A stretch of DNA of 64,000 nt from Qaidamihabitans albus (GCF_016464705.1 NZ_JAEHOB010000003.1:211599-275598), one strand, 5' to 3'. Numbered from the stretch's first letter, positions 8,075 to 16,258 are shown. Numbers and translations: made by a program. Notes: a model not told the origin generated them from the letters alone.

Positions 8075-8365
8075 CTAAGCGACGTTCTGCGCTGCGCAAA
8101 TGCGAGCGGCGTAGGTGTCGACTGCCTCGCGCGGAACACGGCGGAGGCGGTGAATCTGGACTGTGGCGATCTCCCGGGTCTTAATCAGCTCGTACATGAG
8201 CGTTCGGCCGACGCCGAGGTACTCGGCGGCTTCTTCAACGGTCAGTAGCGCTCGTCCAGGTTTCGCCCGTGCCGGTTCAGGACACTCGGACTCTTGCGAG
8301 GCGAGGGCTTCGGCGAGCTTGGCGAGGTTCGCGGCGAGTTCGGCGATTTGGTGTGCGGTAGCCAT
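8075..8365 (-). CDS. xis: Excisionase, helix-turn-helix (MerR-like, HTH_17)
   Basis: This 96-residue DNA-binding protein lies 8 bases upstream of int and is likely co-transcribed with it. The N-terminal 35 residues form an amphipathic helix (IAELAANLAKLAEALA). The HTH_17 domain follows: LTVEEAAEYLGVGRTLMYEL, then a wing ending RLRRVPREAVDTY. This layout is standard for AICE and plasmid excisionases, which bend att DNA and favour excision. ATG 8365 was chosen because it follows GAGGGG; a much longer open frame upstream is a shadow of repeat DNA and the rep gene. The iteron-like repeats lie directly upstream and may couple excision to replication. Confidence 0.85.
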   Translation of the reverse strand: MATAHQIAELAANLAKLAEALASQESECPEPARAKPGRALLTVEEAAEYLGVGRTLMYELIKTREIATVQIHRLRRVPREAVDTYAARICAAQNVA

Positions 8366-8439
8366 GCGGGTGTGGTCCCCTCGGTCGCGGTGCGGCGGCT
8401 GGCGGGTACGGGCATGGGTCGGGCTCCGTTCGTTGGCTG

Positions 8440-8640
8440 GCTGGTGTGTGCCGCGACTTCCGCGACTGGCGCGACTTGCCTGGTCAGGGTGGTCGCGGTT
8501 GGTCGCGTGGTCGCGCTTGTATCCGCGACCTACGCGGCTCTGCTCGGTCGCGAGGGCGGGTCGGTCGCGCTTGTATCCGCGACCGCGCTTGTATCCGCGA
8601 CCGGTGTGACCTGCGTGGTCGCGGAAGTCGCGGCAGTCGC
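8440..8640. repeat. Iteron-like repeats, candidate replication origin of the AICE
   Basis: Two full copies (8509-8530 and 8563-8584) of a 22-nt unit GGTCGCG-N8-CGCGACC, itself an inverted repeat, plus a third copy lacking the first 3 bases (8584-8602). All share the spacer CTTGTATC. Further GGTCGCG and CGCGACT half-sites flank them on both sides. They span the end of rep and the gap before xis. This arrangement fits Rep-binding iterons; the origin role is inferred. Confidence 0.55.
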
Positions 8641-9948
8641 GCCAGCAGGCAGGTAGCGGCTCCACGCGTCGGCGAGGCCGCCGTCGCCGTCGAGGCGGTA
8701 GCCCTTGCGGGCGGTGGTGTCGCCGGGTTGTTTGATGTCGCGGGACTTGACGCCGTACTTGGCGAGCAGACTGCCCAGCCTGCGGGCGTCGAGTGGCTTG
8801 CCTTGTAGCTCGGCCCAGGGTGCTTCGTCCAGCTCGCAGAGCGCGGCGAGCATGTCGGCGGTGCTCATGCGGTCGGTGTCGCGGGTGGTGAACAGCTCGC
8901 GCAGGTCGGCGAGCAGGCGGATGCCGAGGCTGTTGGGTTGGGTGGCGGCGTGGGCAACGAAATGCGAGCAGGCGGCGCGAGCGGTGGAGGGCCAATGGCC
9001 ACCTGCTTCGTCGGCGAGGGCGAGTAGGGGTTCCCAGATTTCGGCGGCGCGGTCGGTGACTCCGTCGGGCATGTCAGGCAGCGCGTCGGCGAGCCGGGCG
9101 CTGATCGAGGCGACCCAGGCGGCGAGGGTTTCGCGCACCGGTGTGGCTTGGCGGGCGACGTGGCGTTCCTTGAACGGCTCCACGGTTTCGTCGGGGCGGC
9201 GGCGTTTCATGTGCACGGTGATGGCGCGGGTGGTGATGGTGGCGGGCATGTGCCCGGCGATCCCGGCGAGCACGGCGGGCGCGTACACGGGGAACCGTTC
9301 GACCTTCATGGCGCGGGCGTCGCCGACGCAGCGGGCGATGGTGGCGGTGCGCTTGTACCCAGCGTTGAGCAACGCCCGCAGGTCTTCGTAGTTGCCTCCC
9401 GCCTTGGGGTTGAAGATCGCGTCGACCTCATCGAACAGGATCGTGATGGGCCCGTCGGTGACCATGCGAAACAGCGCCGCCGTGGTCACCGAGATCGTCA
9501 TCTCCGGGGCACACACCAGGTGTTGCGCTACTTCCAGGACGCGGGTCTTGCCGCTGCCGGGCTCGGCCGAATCCAGGATCAACCTCGGGGTGACGTAGAA
9601 CGACTCGGCGGCGTGCGTGTGGGCGTACCACAGCGCCAATGTCGGTACGCAGTGCTCGCTCGGGAACACGTTGAATCGCGCGATGAACGCGGCCACCTGG
9701 TCGAGTACCTCATGCCCGGGCCGGTCGACGGCCCCGGGCGGCGGGCCGAGCCAGGCCAGCGACCGCACGGGCGCGGCCTCGGGCACGTCCCGGTCGGGTG
9801 CCCGGCCGCCGTCGTCGGCAGTGGCGTGGCCGGCCTGCTCGGTGTGCCACAGTCCTTGGCAGACCTCGGTGCAGAAGTCGGGAGAGGGTGAGGCGCCCAG
9901 CTCGGACCCGCACACGACGCACCGGCCGGGCGTGGTGTCGGTACTCAT
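8530..9948 (-). CDS. AICE replication initiator-like protein (DUF3631, P-loop)
   Basis: This 472-residue protein has an N-terminal zinc-ribbon-like cysteine set (C10, C13, C26, C30). A P-loop ATPase region follows, with Walker A EPGSGKTR (G131-T135) and Walker B TILFDEVDAIF (D173, E174), and the C-terminal half carries DUF3631-type sequence. Proteins of this type sit next to the primase-polymerase in Pseudonocardiaceae AICEs and are thought to act as helicase-like initiators. The last 35 residues are low-complexity (Thr, Ala, Val, Asp) because they are encoded by the iteron-like repeats. The start ATG overlaps the stop of the upstream primase gene (ATGA), so the two should be translated together. 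The exact initiation mechanism cannot be read from sequence. Confidence 0.8.
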   Translation of the reverse strand: MSTDTTPGRCVVCGSELGASPSPDFCTEVCQGLWHTEQAGHATADDGGRAPDRDVPEAAPVRSLAWLGPPPGAVDRPGHEVLDQVAAFIARFNVFPSEHCVPTLALWYAHTHAAESFYVTPRLILDSAEPGSGKTRVLEVAQHLVCAPEMTISVTTAALFRMVTDGPITILFDEVDAIFNPKAGGNYEDLRALLNAGYKRTATIARCVGDARAMKVERFPVYAPAVLAGIAGHMPATITTRAITVHMKRRRPDETVEPFKERHVARQATPVRETLAAWVASISARLADALPDMPDGVTDRAAEIWEPLLALADEAGGHWPSTARAACSHFVAHAATQPNSLGIRLLADLRELFTTRDTDRMSTADMLAALCELDEAPWAELQGKPLDARRLGSLLAKYGVKSRDIKQPGDTTARKGYRLDGDGGLADAWSRYLPAGATAATSATTQVTPVADTSAVADTSATDPPSRPSRAA

Positions 9949-10817
9949 CAGGCGGCGTCCTTCCTGCCGTGCCCGCGTGGATGCCGGGCACCGGCCGCGA
10001 GTCCGGCGTCGGTGACGCGGGCGGTTTCGGTGGGTGTGCAGTCGCAGTCGGCCGACACGAGTGCGGTGGCGGCGTCGAGCAGCGCGGAGCGGGTGGGCGT
10101 GTGCTCCAGCAGTCCGGCGCCGATGAGTTGGCCGAGGTTGAACGCGGCACTGGCGAGGGTGGCGTTGTGTTGCCCCCTGGCTGCCTCGCTCACGCGCTGG
10201 CATTCGCCGCGCAGCGCGGCGGCGGCGTAGCCGGTGCGCCGCTCTACGGTGATCTCACGGGGCGCTGAGATGGCCGCTGCGGGCCTGACGGCCAGTGCCT
10301 GGACTAACCAGGCCGGGAGTTCGGCGGGCTCGGTGTCGTCGGCGAGTTCGTAGCCGCCGCTCGGCAGGATCGAGCCGGGGGCGACGACGTAGCCGCCCTC
10401 GGCGCGGGTGTCGACGCGCGGCGCGAGGTGGCTGGCGGTGTTGCGCAGGTGCACCCCTTCTGGTGCGCGGTAGTAGCGGTGGGTGCCGCCGGACGGTGTG
10501 GTGACGGTGTAGGTGGGTGCCAGCTCGACGCCGCGTGCGGCGGCCAGCTCGGCGAGCGCGACGGCGCCGTCGTGGCCTGCCTCGCCTTCCTCGAGGGTGT
10601 CGAGGTCGAGTACGACCAGGCCGGAGGGTCCGGTGGCGAGTCCGATGTTGTAGCCGCCGGTGGCCCAGCAGCGAGCGATGCGGTCGGTGTCGGTGGTCGC
10701 GCGGGTCTCCCACTGGGACACGGCGGGCCGCTTGCTGCCCGGCTTGAGCGGGAACACGCGCCAGCCCTGCCCGGCGAGGTAGAGGGCCCAGTCTTGAAGT
10801 GCGTTGCTGCTACCCAT
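9948..10817 (-). CDS. Bifunctional DNA primase-polymerase (Prim-Pol)
   Basis: This 289-residue protein has the archaeo-eukaryotic primase-polymerase fold found in many plasmids and AICEs. It starts with ALYLAGQGWRVFPLKPGSK, the usual Prim-Pol N-terminus. The catalytic acidic motif appears as LVVLDLDTLEEG, followed by TPSGGTHRYYRAPEG, which carries the conserved histidine, and GGYVVAPGS. It should synthesise primers and extend them during replication of the excised element, working with the coupled DUF3631 protein downstream. ATG 10817 is preceded by AAGGAC at 9 bases. About 400 bases upstream are non-coding and probably hold the promoter of the prim-pol, rep, xis, int operon. Confidence 0.9.
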   Translation of the reverse strand: MGSSNALQDWALYLAGQGWRVFPLKPGSKRPAVSQWETRATTDTDRIARCWATGGYNIGLATGPSGLVVLDLDTLEEGEAGHDGAVALAELAAARGVELAPTYTVTTPSGGTHRYYRAPEGVHLRNTASHLAPRVDTRAEGGYVVAPGSILPSGGYELADDTEPAELPAWLVQALAVRPAAAISAPREITVERRTGYAAAALRGECQRVSEAARGQHNATLASAAFNLGQLIGAGLLEHTPTRSALLDAATALVSADCDCTPTETARVTDAGLAAGARHPRGHGRKDAA

Positions 10818-11142
10818 TGCGGGCGGTCCTTCCAGTCGATGTGCTTCGGTGGTTGGGGGCTGCCGGGCCGCGCGGAGTCGGTGTCGGCGCACGGCCCGGC
10901 AGCGGTCGAGGGGGCGGCTACTGTCGGTCCTTGCGTCCCATTCCGGGTCCCTCCGGTTGTGACGGTGAGTAGCTGAATGTGGGTGTGTGGTGCCGTGGCG
11001 AGAGCCGCGCGGGCATCTCGTCGAGGGCGGGTGTGTGGGTTAGCTCGGTGGGTTAGCTGGCCGGTTTCGGGTTAGGTTCCTAACTCCCGGCGTGAGTTCG
11101 GTGCGCTGACCTGCTGACCTGCGTGGAGTTAGCCAGTGAGCC
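10818..11142. promoter_or_regulatory. Leader/promoter region of the replication-excision operon
   Basis: A gene-free stretch upstream of the primase-polymerase. It holds a near-palindrome GTTAGG-TT-CCTAAC (11071-11084) and repeated GTTAG words. That could be a repressor operator for the GntR protein, but the TAAGTCAG words near the gntR gene differ, so the link is unproven. Confidence 0.4.
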
Positions 11143-11218
11143 GAGTGAGGTCCGGCCCGGAACGGGCCTCGCGAGCCCCGCAGGACGCGGGTTGCGCCGC
11201 GCGGGCCGGACCTCACTC
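11143..11218. terminator. 17-bp inverted repeat after the FtsK/TraB gene
   Basis: Perfect arms GAGTGAGGTCCGGCCCG (11143-11159) and its complement (11202-11218) around a 42-nt GC-rich loop that can pair internally. It starts 4 bases beyond the tra stop. It probably separates the transfer operon from the replication operon. Confidence 0.65.
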
Positions 11219-11222
11219 GCAC

Positions 11223-13580
11223 CTAGCCGTCGCCGTCCAGATCCTCGGTCGCGCGGACGGCGAGAACTTCACGCACGGTGACCGGGTCGACGGGCCAGCG
11301 GTTGCCTGTCGACGGCACCTTGATCCCGTAGTCGGCGGCCAGCACCTGCCGTAGGGCCTTACCGGTCAGCCGCCGGTACGGCGCCCACTCGGGCGCGTGC
11401 CGGGACAGCAGGGCGGGCACGTCGGCCGCCGGGACCGGCTCGGTGCCGAGCACCGCGTCCAGGTCGGCCAGCAGGTCCCGCGCCTCGGGTGTGGGTGCCT
11501 GCCGCCCGTTGCCGGGCAACTCTCCCCGCTCGCGGATCGCGGCCAACGCGCGGTCGATGATCGGGGTGATCTGGTCGTTTCGGCGGTCGACGTCGACGTA
11601 GTAGACCTGCACGATGTCCGAGCGCTCGCCGGTGAAGCCCTTGACCACGGCGGTGCCCTTGTCGGTGCCCGGGATCAGCTCCGTGGCGCGGTGCCCACCC
11701 TGGTAGGCGCCCTGCCCCAACAGGGCGTCGTTGGCCACGTGATCGCCCACGGCGAAGGCGATCCCGTTGGAACAGTTCCGCGTCACATCACGCGGCATCG
11801 AATCCTTCGTCGGCGCCTGCGTCGAGACGATCAGGTGAATCCCGCGCTTACGGCCGAGCCGCACGATGTCGACCAGCAGCTTGGCCACGTCCTTGCCGTA
11901 GGTCGGGTGCTGAATCGCGACGTGCGCCTCTTCCAGCAGGCACAACAGCGGATGCAGCCCGACGTTGCGGTTGGCCAGCTCGCGCGTGACGGCCGGGGTT
12001 TCGTACTGGATCAGCAGCTCACCGCGTGCCTGGACCTCGGCGTGCAGCTCCCGCAGGTGCTCGGTGATCTCGGCGATCCGCTCGTCCTCGGCGCCCATCA
12101 CATACCGGCTACAGCGGGGCCGGAAGGCCTCGAAGTCGAAGTTCGCGTCCGGCACCCAGATCCGCAGCTCGGCCGCGGGGTCGAGGGCGGCCCCAGCCAT
12201 GATGACCCGCGCCGCGCTCGACTTGCCCTGCCCGGGCATGCCGCCGGTGAGCGTGTTGCGCTCCATCAGCGGCGCGGTCAACGGCGCGCCGCGCAGGGTC
12301 TTGCCGAACGGCACACCCTTGAACACGTCCGTGCCGCCGTCCTCCAGCAGCGGGTACGCCCCGGCGCCTTCGGCGAGTGCGCCCTTGTCGGCGACCCACA
12401 AGTCGAGGATTCCGGCTTCGGGCCCGGTCGTGGGCCACACTTCCTTGGCCAGGCGGTGCAGGCCGGTGGCCAGGTCGGCGCGGCGGCGGGCGATCTTGTC
12501 GGCCGTGACACCCGCCGGCAACCGCAGCACCGCATGCGTGCCGCGCCCATCGATCCGGGCGGGGGTGAGGTACTGCAGCGGCAGGCCTTGTTTGATGTAG
12601 GCGGTGATCTGCGGGATGCGCAGCGCCTCCAACGCGCGGGCGATGGTGGTCTCATCGATGGCCACGTCGGCCTCAGCCTCGGCGCTCGTGGCCAGCCAGC
12701 CCGGCGCCTGGCCTCGGCGACGACCCTCCCGCCAGGCGGCGAGCATGAGTAGCCACGGGGTGGCCATCACCAGCGGTGTCCACGCGAACGCCACGGCGGT
12801 GAACACCCACCGGATCGCGTCCAGAACACCGGTGACGACGTTCACGAACTCGCCGGTGCCGGACAGTTGCACGAACAGCCCCACCAGCAGCACGAGAACG
12901 GTCAGCGCCGCCACCGAACCGACGGCGACCTTGGCCAGGCCGAACGCGAGCCCGGGTAGGTCCTTCAGCCGCTGGTGACGGCGCTCGGTCTCGGCCTCCT
13001 TGCGCTCGGTCCACTCCTGCAACTGCTCCCGATCGCCCGAGGCTTCGGCGGCCCGGATCTGGCGCCGGTACACGCCGAGCGTGCCCGCGTCCCACGCGCG
13101 TTTGGCCCAGGACTCCACGCCCTGCACCACCGTCACGCCGTGCCGGACCAGCGCCTTGCTGCTGGTCACGGTGTACTCATGCGTCGCGGCCGTGCGCACC
13201 AGCCGCCCGGAGACGACCGTGGCGCGCTTGGCCACCCGCGCCGACTCGGCAGCCCGGCGCTGCACCGCGCGGGCGGCCGCCCACCGCCGGTCCAGCTCGG
13301 CCGACTCTTCCTCGGTGACGAGTTCGCCCTCCAGGGCGTCTGGCACGACCTCGGTGCTCCACGGGGTCTGCGGCGGGATCTCGGCCGGGGTGCGGGCGGT
13401 GTTCGCGCGGAAGGTGAACGGCACCACCGTGCCGCCACCGGCACCGTTCGCGGGCGCGTCGTGCTCGGTGTTCGCGGACGGGCCCGGGTGCCCGTTCGTG
13501 GGCTCGTTGTCCGGGGTGTTCATCGACCCTCCCTGACGGTCGGTCTGTCGGTGTTCGTGGTTCGGCGTCGGCTCGCTCAT
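11223..13580 (-). CDS. FtsK/SpoIIIE-type DNA translocase (TraB-like conjugation protein)
   Basis: This 785-residue protein is the transfer pump of the element. The N-terminal 130 residues are charged and variable. Two hydrophobic blocks (KVAVGSVAALTVLVLLVGLF and FAWTPLVMATPWLLMLAAW) anchor it in the membrane. The FtsK domain follows, with Walker A GGMPGQGKSSA near residue 447 and Walker B LLCLLEEAHVAI. The C-terminal region with PVPAADVPALLSRH and GKALRQVLAADYG looks like a winged-helix domain that would read clt-type repeats. TraB proteins form hexamers that move double-stranded DNA between mycelia. ATG 13580 forms a TGATG with the upstream stop and has AGGGAGG before it; an internal ATG at 13523 also has a strong ribosome site and may give a shorter form. 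Confidence 0.9.
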   Translation of the reverse strand: MSEPTPNHEHRQTDRQGGSMNTPDNEPTNGHPGPSANTEHDAPANGAGGGTVVPFTFRANTARTPAEIPPQTPWSTEVVPDALEGELVTEEESAELDRRWAAARAVQRRAAESARVAKRATVVSGRLVRTAATHEYTVTSSKALVRHGVTVVQGVESWAKRAWDAGTLGVYRRQIRAAEASGDREQLQEWTERKEAETERRHQRLKDLPGLAFGLAKVAVGSVAALTVLVLLVGLFVQLSGTGEFVNVVTGVLDAIRWVFTAVAFAWTPLVMATPWLLMLAAWREGRRRGQAPGWLATSAEAEADVAIDETTIARALEALRIPQITAYIKQGLPLQYLTPARIDGRGTHAVLRLPAGVTADKIARRRADLATGLHRLAKEVWPTTGPEAGILDLWVADKGALAEGAGAYPLLEDGGTDVFKGVPFGKTLRGAPLTAPLMERNTLTGGMPGQGKSSAARVIMAGAALDPAAELRIWVPDANFDFEAFRPRCSRYVMGAEDERIAEITEHLRELHAEVQARGELLIQYETPAVTRELANRNVGLHPLLCLLEEAHVAIQHPTYGKDVAKLLVDIVRLGRKRGIHLIVSTQAPTKDSMPRDVTRNCSNGIAFAVGDHVANDALLGQGAYQGGHRATELIPGTDKGTAVVKGFTGERSDIVQVYYVDVDRRNDQITPIIDRALAAIRERGELPGNGRQAPTPEARDLLADLDAVLGTEPVPAADVPALLSRHAPEWAPYRRLTGKALRQVLAADYGIKVPSTGNRWPVDPVTVREVLAVRATEDLDGDG

Positions 13581-14575
13581 CACGCGGCCTCCCTCTCCGC
13601 CTCGGCCACCTCGGTAGGTGCCTCGGCAAGCTCGGTGGTCGGTGTGGGCAGTGAGGCGGTCACCGGCTCACCGGCGGCCTGGTCTGCCTCGGTGAGGTGG
13701 TGCTCGGCGCGCAGCGCGTCGGCCACGCCCTTGCTGGTGCCGCGCCCGCAGTCGGTGACCGAGCGCACCCACGCCGGGGAGATCTCCACGTCGGGTGTCC
13801 ACGCGGCGCGGGCCTCGGCCACGTAGTCGGCGAGCAGCTTGCGCCGTACCGGGCCCCGTTGCGCGGGCTTGCTGGCCGGTGTGCGGCGAGCAGAACGGGT
13901 CTCCCGCGCCGGTACCGAGGCGGTGGCGGCGGTGTTCGCGGCCTCCTTGTTGGCAGGCGCCTCGCCCGTGTCCGCAGCGGTGTTCGTCGGATGCTCGGCG
14001 GGCGCCGTCGCCGGGGTGGTGTGCGTGGTGCCGGTGAACGCCTCGGTGGCGGCGGCGTGAACGGCCTCGGTGAGCCGGTCCCGTAGCCACGGCGCGGTCT
14101 CGGCCAGGCACAGCACCGCGAACGGCGGCACCGAGTGCAGCACGATCCCCGCCGCATCCCACGCGGCCCAGGACTGCCAGGTGTTCATCGTGTAGGTGGC
14201 GGCGAAGGTGAACCACTTCGTGCGCGCCGCCCACGGCACCGGTGCCACCTGGTAGCGGGCGGTGATTTGCTCGGCCCGCAGCACCGCAATCAACGCGAGG
14301 CTGACCATCGGGTCGAGCAGCCACGCGGCCAGCCACGGCAGCGACCACACGGCCGCCCCGGCGGCGGCGAAGGTCTGGACGTTGACCATCGTGAACGCCA
14401 ACCCCAGCAGGATTGCCGCCCACACGGCCGCATCGACCTGCGTGCGCACCTTTTCCACGCGCAGGGCGATCACATCCGGGTGGTTCGATAACGCGCGGAC
14501 CTCGGCCGCCTGCTCGGCGTCCTGCCGCAGCCGGTCGGCCCGCGACAGCGGGACATGCGTGGCGTCCGTGCTCAT
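13580..14575 (-). CDS. DUF2637 membrane protein (SpdB-like AICE protein)
   Basis: This 331-residue protein has a DUF2637 domain in its first half. Four hydrophobic segments are visible: AAVWAAILLGLAFTMVNVQT, AVWSLPWLAAWLLDPMVSLA, WFTFAATYTMNTWQSWAAWD and VLHSVPPFAVLCLAE. The second half is soluble, Ala/Thr-rich and then basic, ending in a helical region (DYVAEARAAWTPDVEISPAW) that looks like a helix-turn-helix, as in many DUF2637 proteins. It is nearly always found next to the FtsK/TraB gene in AICEs, so a role in intramycelial spread or transfer is likely. An ideal AAGGAGG precedes ATG 14575. The stop and start overlap the neighbours on both sides. Confidence 0.8.
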   Translation of the reverse strand: MSTDATHVPLSRADRLRQDAEQAAEVRALSNHPDVIALRVEKVRTQVDAAVWAAILLGLAFTMVNVQTFAAAGAAVWSLPWLAAWLLDPMVSLALIAVLRAEQITARYQVAPVPWAARTKWFTFAATYTMNTWQSWAAWDAAGIVLHSVPPFAVLCLAETAPWLRDRLTEAVHAAATEAFTGTTHTTPATAPAEHPTNTAADTGEAPANKEAANTAATASVPARETRSARRTPASKPAQRGPVRRKLLADYVAEARAAWTPDVEISPAWVRSVTDCGRGTSKGVADALRAEHHLTEADQAAGEPVTASLPTPTTELAEAPTEVAEAEREAA

Positions 14576-14763
14576 CGGAGGCCTCCTTCGCGGCCGGTGG
14601 TGCCGTAGAGGAACTGGAACAACGCCTGCCGCAGCTCCACGAGGTCGACCCCGGTGGCCTCGGCCATCGGGTAGCCGTGCCGGGCGAGCACGTCGACCAG
14701 CAGGCCGAAGGTGAACCGGGCATCGGATTCCGGCGGTGGCAGGGGAAACACCCGCTCGCTCAT
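14572..14763 (-). CDS. Small AICE protein of unknown function (63 aa)
   Basis: I do not recognise a domain in this short protein. It starts MSERVFPLPPPESDAR and has an amphipathic helical stretch FTFGLLVDVLARHGYP, then LVELRQALFQFLYG. It is real rather than spurious because its start overlaps the stop of the gene before it (ATGA at 14760-14763) and its own stop overlaps the start of the DUF2637 gene (ATGA at 14572-14575). Small proteins in this position are common between the zinc-binding RRQRL-type protein and DUF2637 in Pseudonocardiaceae AICEs. They might be transfer accessories. Confidence 0.65.
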   Translation of the reverse strand: MSERVFPLPPPESDARFTFGLLVDVLARHGYPMAEATGVDLVELRQALFQFLYGTTGREGGLR

Positions 14764-15197
14764 GCCGCCACCCCCGTCGTGTCGGCGGTCTCGGCGTCGA
14801 AGCAGTCCCAGCACTGCCGCGTCGAGGTCGGCACGCAATAGGACATCTCCCGCGCGCAGTCCACACACACCCGCCGGGCGCGCAGCGCGAACGACAGCGC
14901 CCGCCGCTGCGCAGGCGTAGGTGTGCGGCGCGGAGCCGCACGCTCCACCGAGAACAGCTCGGCCACCGTCTCCCGCCGATACGGGCGGTGGTGTCGGAAC
15001 ACCAGCAGCGCCACCGGGTCCTGTCCGTTGGGCCGCATATCGACTGCGCGAAGCTGGGAGCGGGTCAGCAGCGTCGGCGGAGCCTCGCCCCACCCGAACA
15101 CCGGCAGCCTCTCCCGATAGCCCCGGCACAACGCCACGAGGTAGCTACGGCCGTCGAACACGGTCACCACGGATTGCTTGCGGTTGCGCGGGTTCAT
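14760..15197 (-). CDS. RRQRL-motif zinc-binding AICE protein
   Basis: This 145-residue protein contains LLTRSQLRAVDMRPNGQDPV in the middle, the region that names the RRQRL-type family, followed by VALLVFRHHRPYR. The C-terminal part has a cysteine quartet, CVDCAREMSYCVPTSTRQCW, plus a following DCF, which should bind one zinc ion. The family is found almost only on actinobacterial integrative elements; its job is unknown, although DNA or RNA binding is plausible given the basic zinc region. It overlaps both neighbours by 4 bases, placing it in one coupled operon with the transfer genes. Confidence 0.7.
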   Translation of the reverse strand: MNPRNRKQSVVTVFDGRSYLVALCRGYRERLPVFGWGEAPPTLLTRSQLRAVDMRPNGQDPVALLVFRHHRPYRRETVAELFSVERAAPRRTPTPAQRRALSFALRARRVCVDCAREMSYCVPTSTRQCWDCFDAETADTTGVAA

Positions 15198-15580
15198 CGG
15201 CCCTCACCCGCCTCGATCGCGGCGGCACGGGACGCGAATCGGCCCTCCTCGCCGCCGAGCGCGGCATAGATTCGCAGGGCGTCGTTGTAGGCGGGATCGC
15301 ATACCACGTCGTCGGCCTCAGCGCTGCCGACTCGCTTCTCGGCGCCCTGGCGAATTAGGTCGAGCCAGTCACCGACGGCGTGTGAGGCCATGCGCCACTC
15401 CCGCAGCGCGCGCTGCCGCACTTCCGCGACCTCGGGTACGTGAGTGTCGCCTACCATGAGATTCCTTCCTGACTGGTCAGCTGGCTGGTCGGGTCGGCCC
15501 GCACCGGCGGCGACGTTCTTGGCGGAAGGTGCCGCCGGTGCGGGAGCCTCGGACTCGTCGATGTGCAGGCGGGCGGTCAT
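15194..15580 (-). CDS. Hypothetical AICE protein (128 aa)
   Basis: No known domain is recognised. The first 40 residues are Ala/Pro-rich and probably disordered. From residue 42 the protein is helical: VPEVAEVRQRALREWRMASH, GDWLDLIRQGAEKR, then DPAYNDALRIYAALGGEEGR. Two starts are credible. ATG 15580 overlaps the stop of the upstream gene (ATGA) with GGGGAG 9 bases before it, and ATG 15457 (MVGDTHV) has a very strong AGGAAGGA. Both forms could be made. The stop overlaps the start of the RRQRL-type gene. Confidence 0.6.
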   Translation of the reverse strand: MTARLHIDESEAPAPAAPSAKNVAAGAGRPDQPADQSGRNLMVGDTHVPEVAEVRQRALREWRMASHAVGDWLDLIRQGAEKRVGSAEADDVVCDPAYNDALRIYAALGGEEGRFASRAAAIEAGEGR

Positions 15581-15828
15581 CGGCGACCACTCCCCACGAG
15601 CACCGGCGCACCGTTGCCCTGGCCGGGCATCCCGGCGAGCAACGCGGCGGCGTGCCGTCGAGCGACCTCGGCATGACCGGCCGCCTTGCGGCTGCCCTCG
15701 GCGGCCAGGTGCGCCAGCACCTCAGCCTTGCGCTCGTACCAGGCCGCCACCGTCGCCACCGGCGCATCCGGCGCCGGGTGCATGAGCCGGAGGTCTTGCA
15801 GCTCGGAAACCGTGTTCGGCGCGGCCAT
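15577..15828 (-). CDS. Hypothetical AICE protein (83 aa)
   Basis: A small protein of mostly helical character: PDAPVATVAAWYERKAEVLA, then HLAAEGSRKAAGHAEVARRH. The WYERKAEVLAHLA type sequence is common in short AICE proteins of this position, but no function is known. ATG 15828 forms a TGATG overlap with the preceding stop and follows GGGGAGG. A GTG directly upstream is the track-like alternative but breaks this arrangement. Its stop overlaps the next start. Confidence 0.6.
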   Translation of the reverse strand: MAAPNTVSELQDLRLMHPAPDAPVATVAAWYERKAEVLAHLAAEGSRKAAGHAEVARRHAAALLAGMPGQGNGAPVLVGSGRR

Positions 15829-16139
15829 CACGCGGCCTCCCCGCCCAGCTCGGCGGCCTCGGCCACGTCCAGCCGCGTCGGCAGCGCCCGCAGCACCTCA
15901 CGCCCAGCTCGCCGCGAGGCGCGACGCGCCCTGCGCTGATCGGTGAACTCCCGCGACAGCCGCCACGCCTCCGTGCGCGCCTCGGCCGCCAACTCGCGGT
16001 CCACCTCAGCGATGATCTGATCGATCTCGGCGCGTTCCGCGTGCATCTCTTCCTCCCTCTGAACTGCGGAAATGTCGGGGTCGGTGGCCAGGTCCAGCAG
16101 TTCGCGCGCCTGGCGGCCGGTCGTCGTTTCGGTCCTCAT
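15828..16139 (-). CDS. Hypothetical AICE protein, first gene of the transfer operon (103 aa)
   Basis: A charged helical protein, rich in Arg, Glu and Ala, with EEMHAERAEIDQIIAEVDRE likely forming a coiled coil and a basic block QRRARRASRRAGREVL that could bind nucleic acid. No domain is recognised. ATG 16139 follows AGGAAGG. It is the promoter-proximal gene of the minus-strand operon that runs through the small genes, DUF2637 and the FtsK/TraB gene. The intergenic region it shares with gntR holds repeated words that may be the repressor operator. Confidence 0.6.
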   Translation of the reverse strand: MRTETTTGRQARELLDLATDPDISAVQREEEMHAERAEIDQIIAEVDRELAAEARTEAWRLSREFTDQRRARRASRRAGREVLRALPTRLDVAEAAELGGEAA

Positions 16140-16258
16140 AACTTCCTTCCTGCTACGATAACGCAGCTTAACGTAAGTCAGGTTGAGTCAACGTGTCGTT
16201 CCGCTGTCCGGGTGAACTAAGTCAGTAGTGGTCATCCCCGGCTATGCTCGGCTTCGTG
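16140..16258. promoter_or_regulatory. Divergent promoter/operator region between transfer operon and gntR
   Basis: Contains two TAAGTCAG words (16174-16181, 16218-16225), a nearby GAGTCAACG, and a CTTA-ACG-TAAG dyad (16167-16177). A TATGCT hexamer at 16243-16248 lies 10 bases before ATG 16259, so gntR may be transcribed as a leaderless mRNA. GntR (Kor-type) repressors of AICEs usually bind here and control both directions. Binding is inferred. Confidence 0.45.

Noticed and set aside
8162-8640. GTCGCG-rich repeats as a CRISPR-like array
   Set aside because: Unit spacing is irregular, there are no distinct spacers of equal length, no cas genes, and the units are themselves palindromic; iterons fit better.
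11040-11222. 60-residue minus-strand frame after the FtsK/TraB gene
   Set aside because: It is formed by the 17-bp inverted repeat and GC-rich loop, with Arg/Pro composition and no ribosome site.
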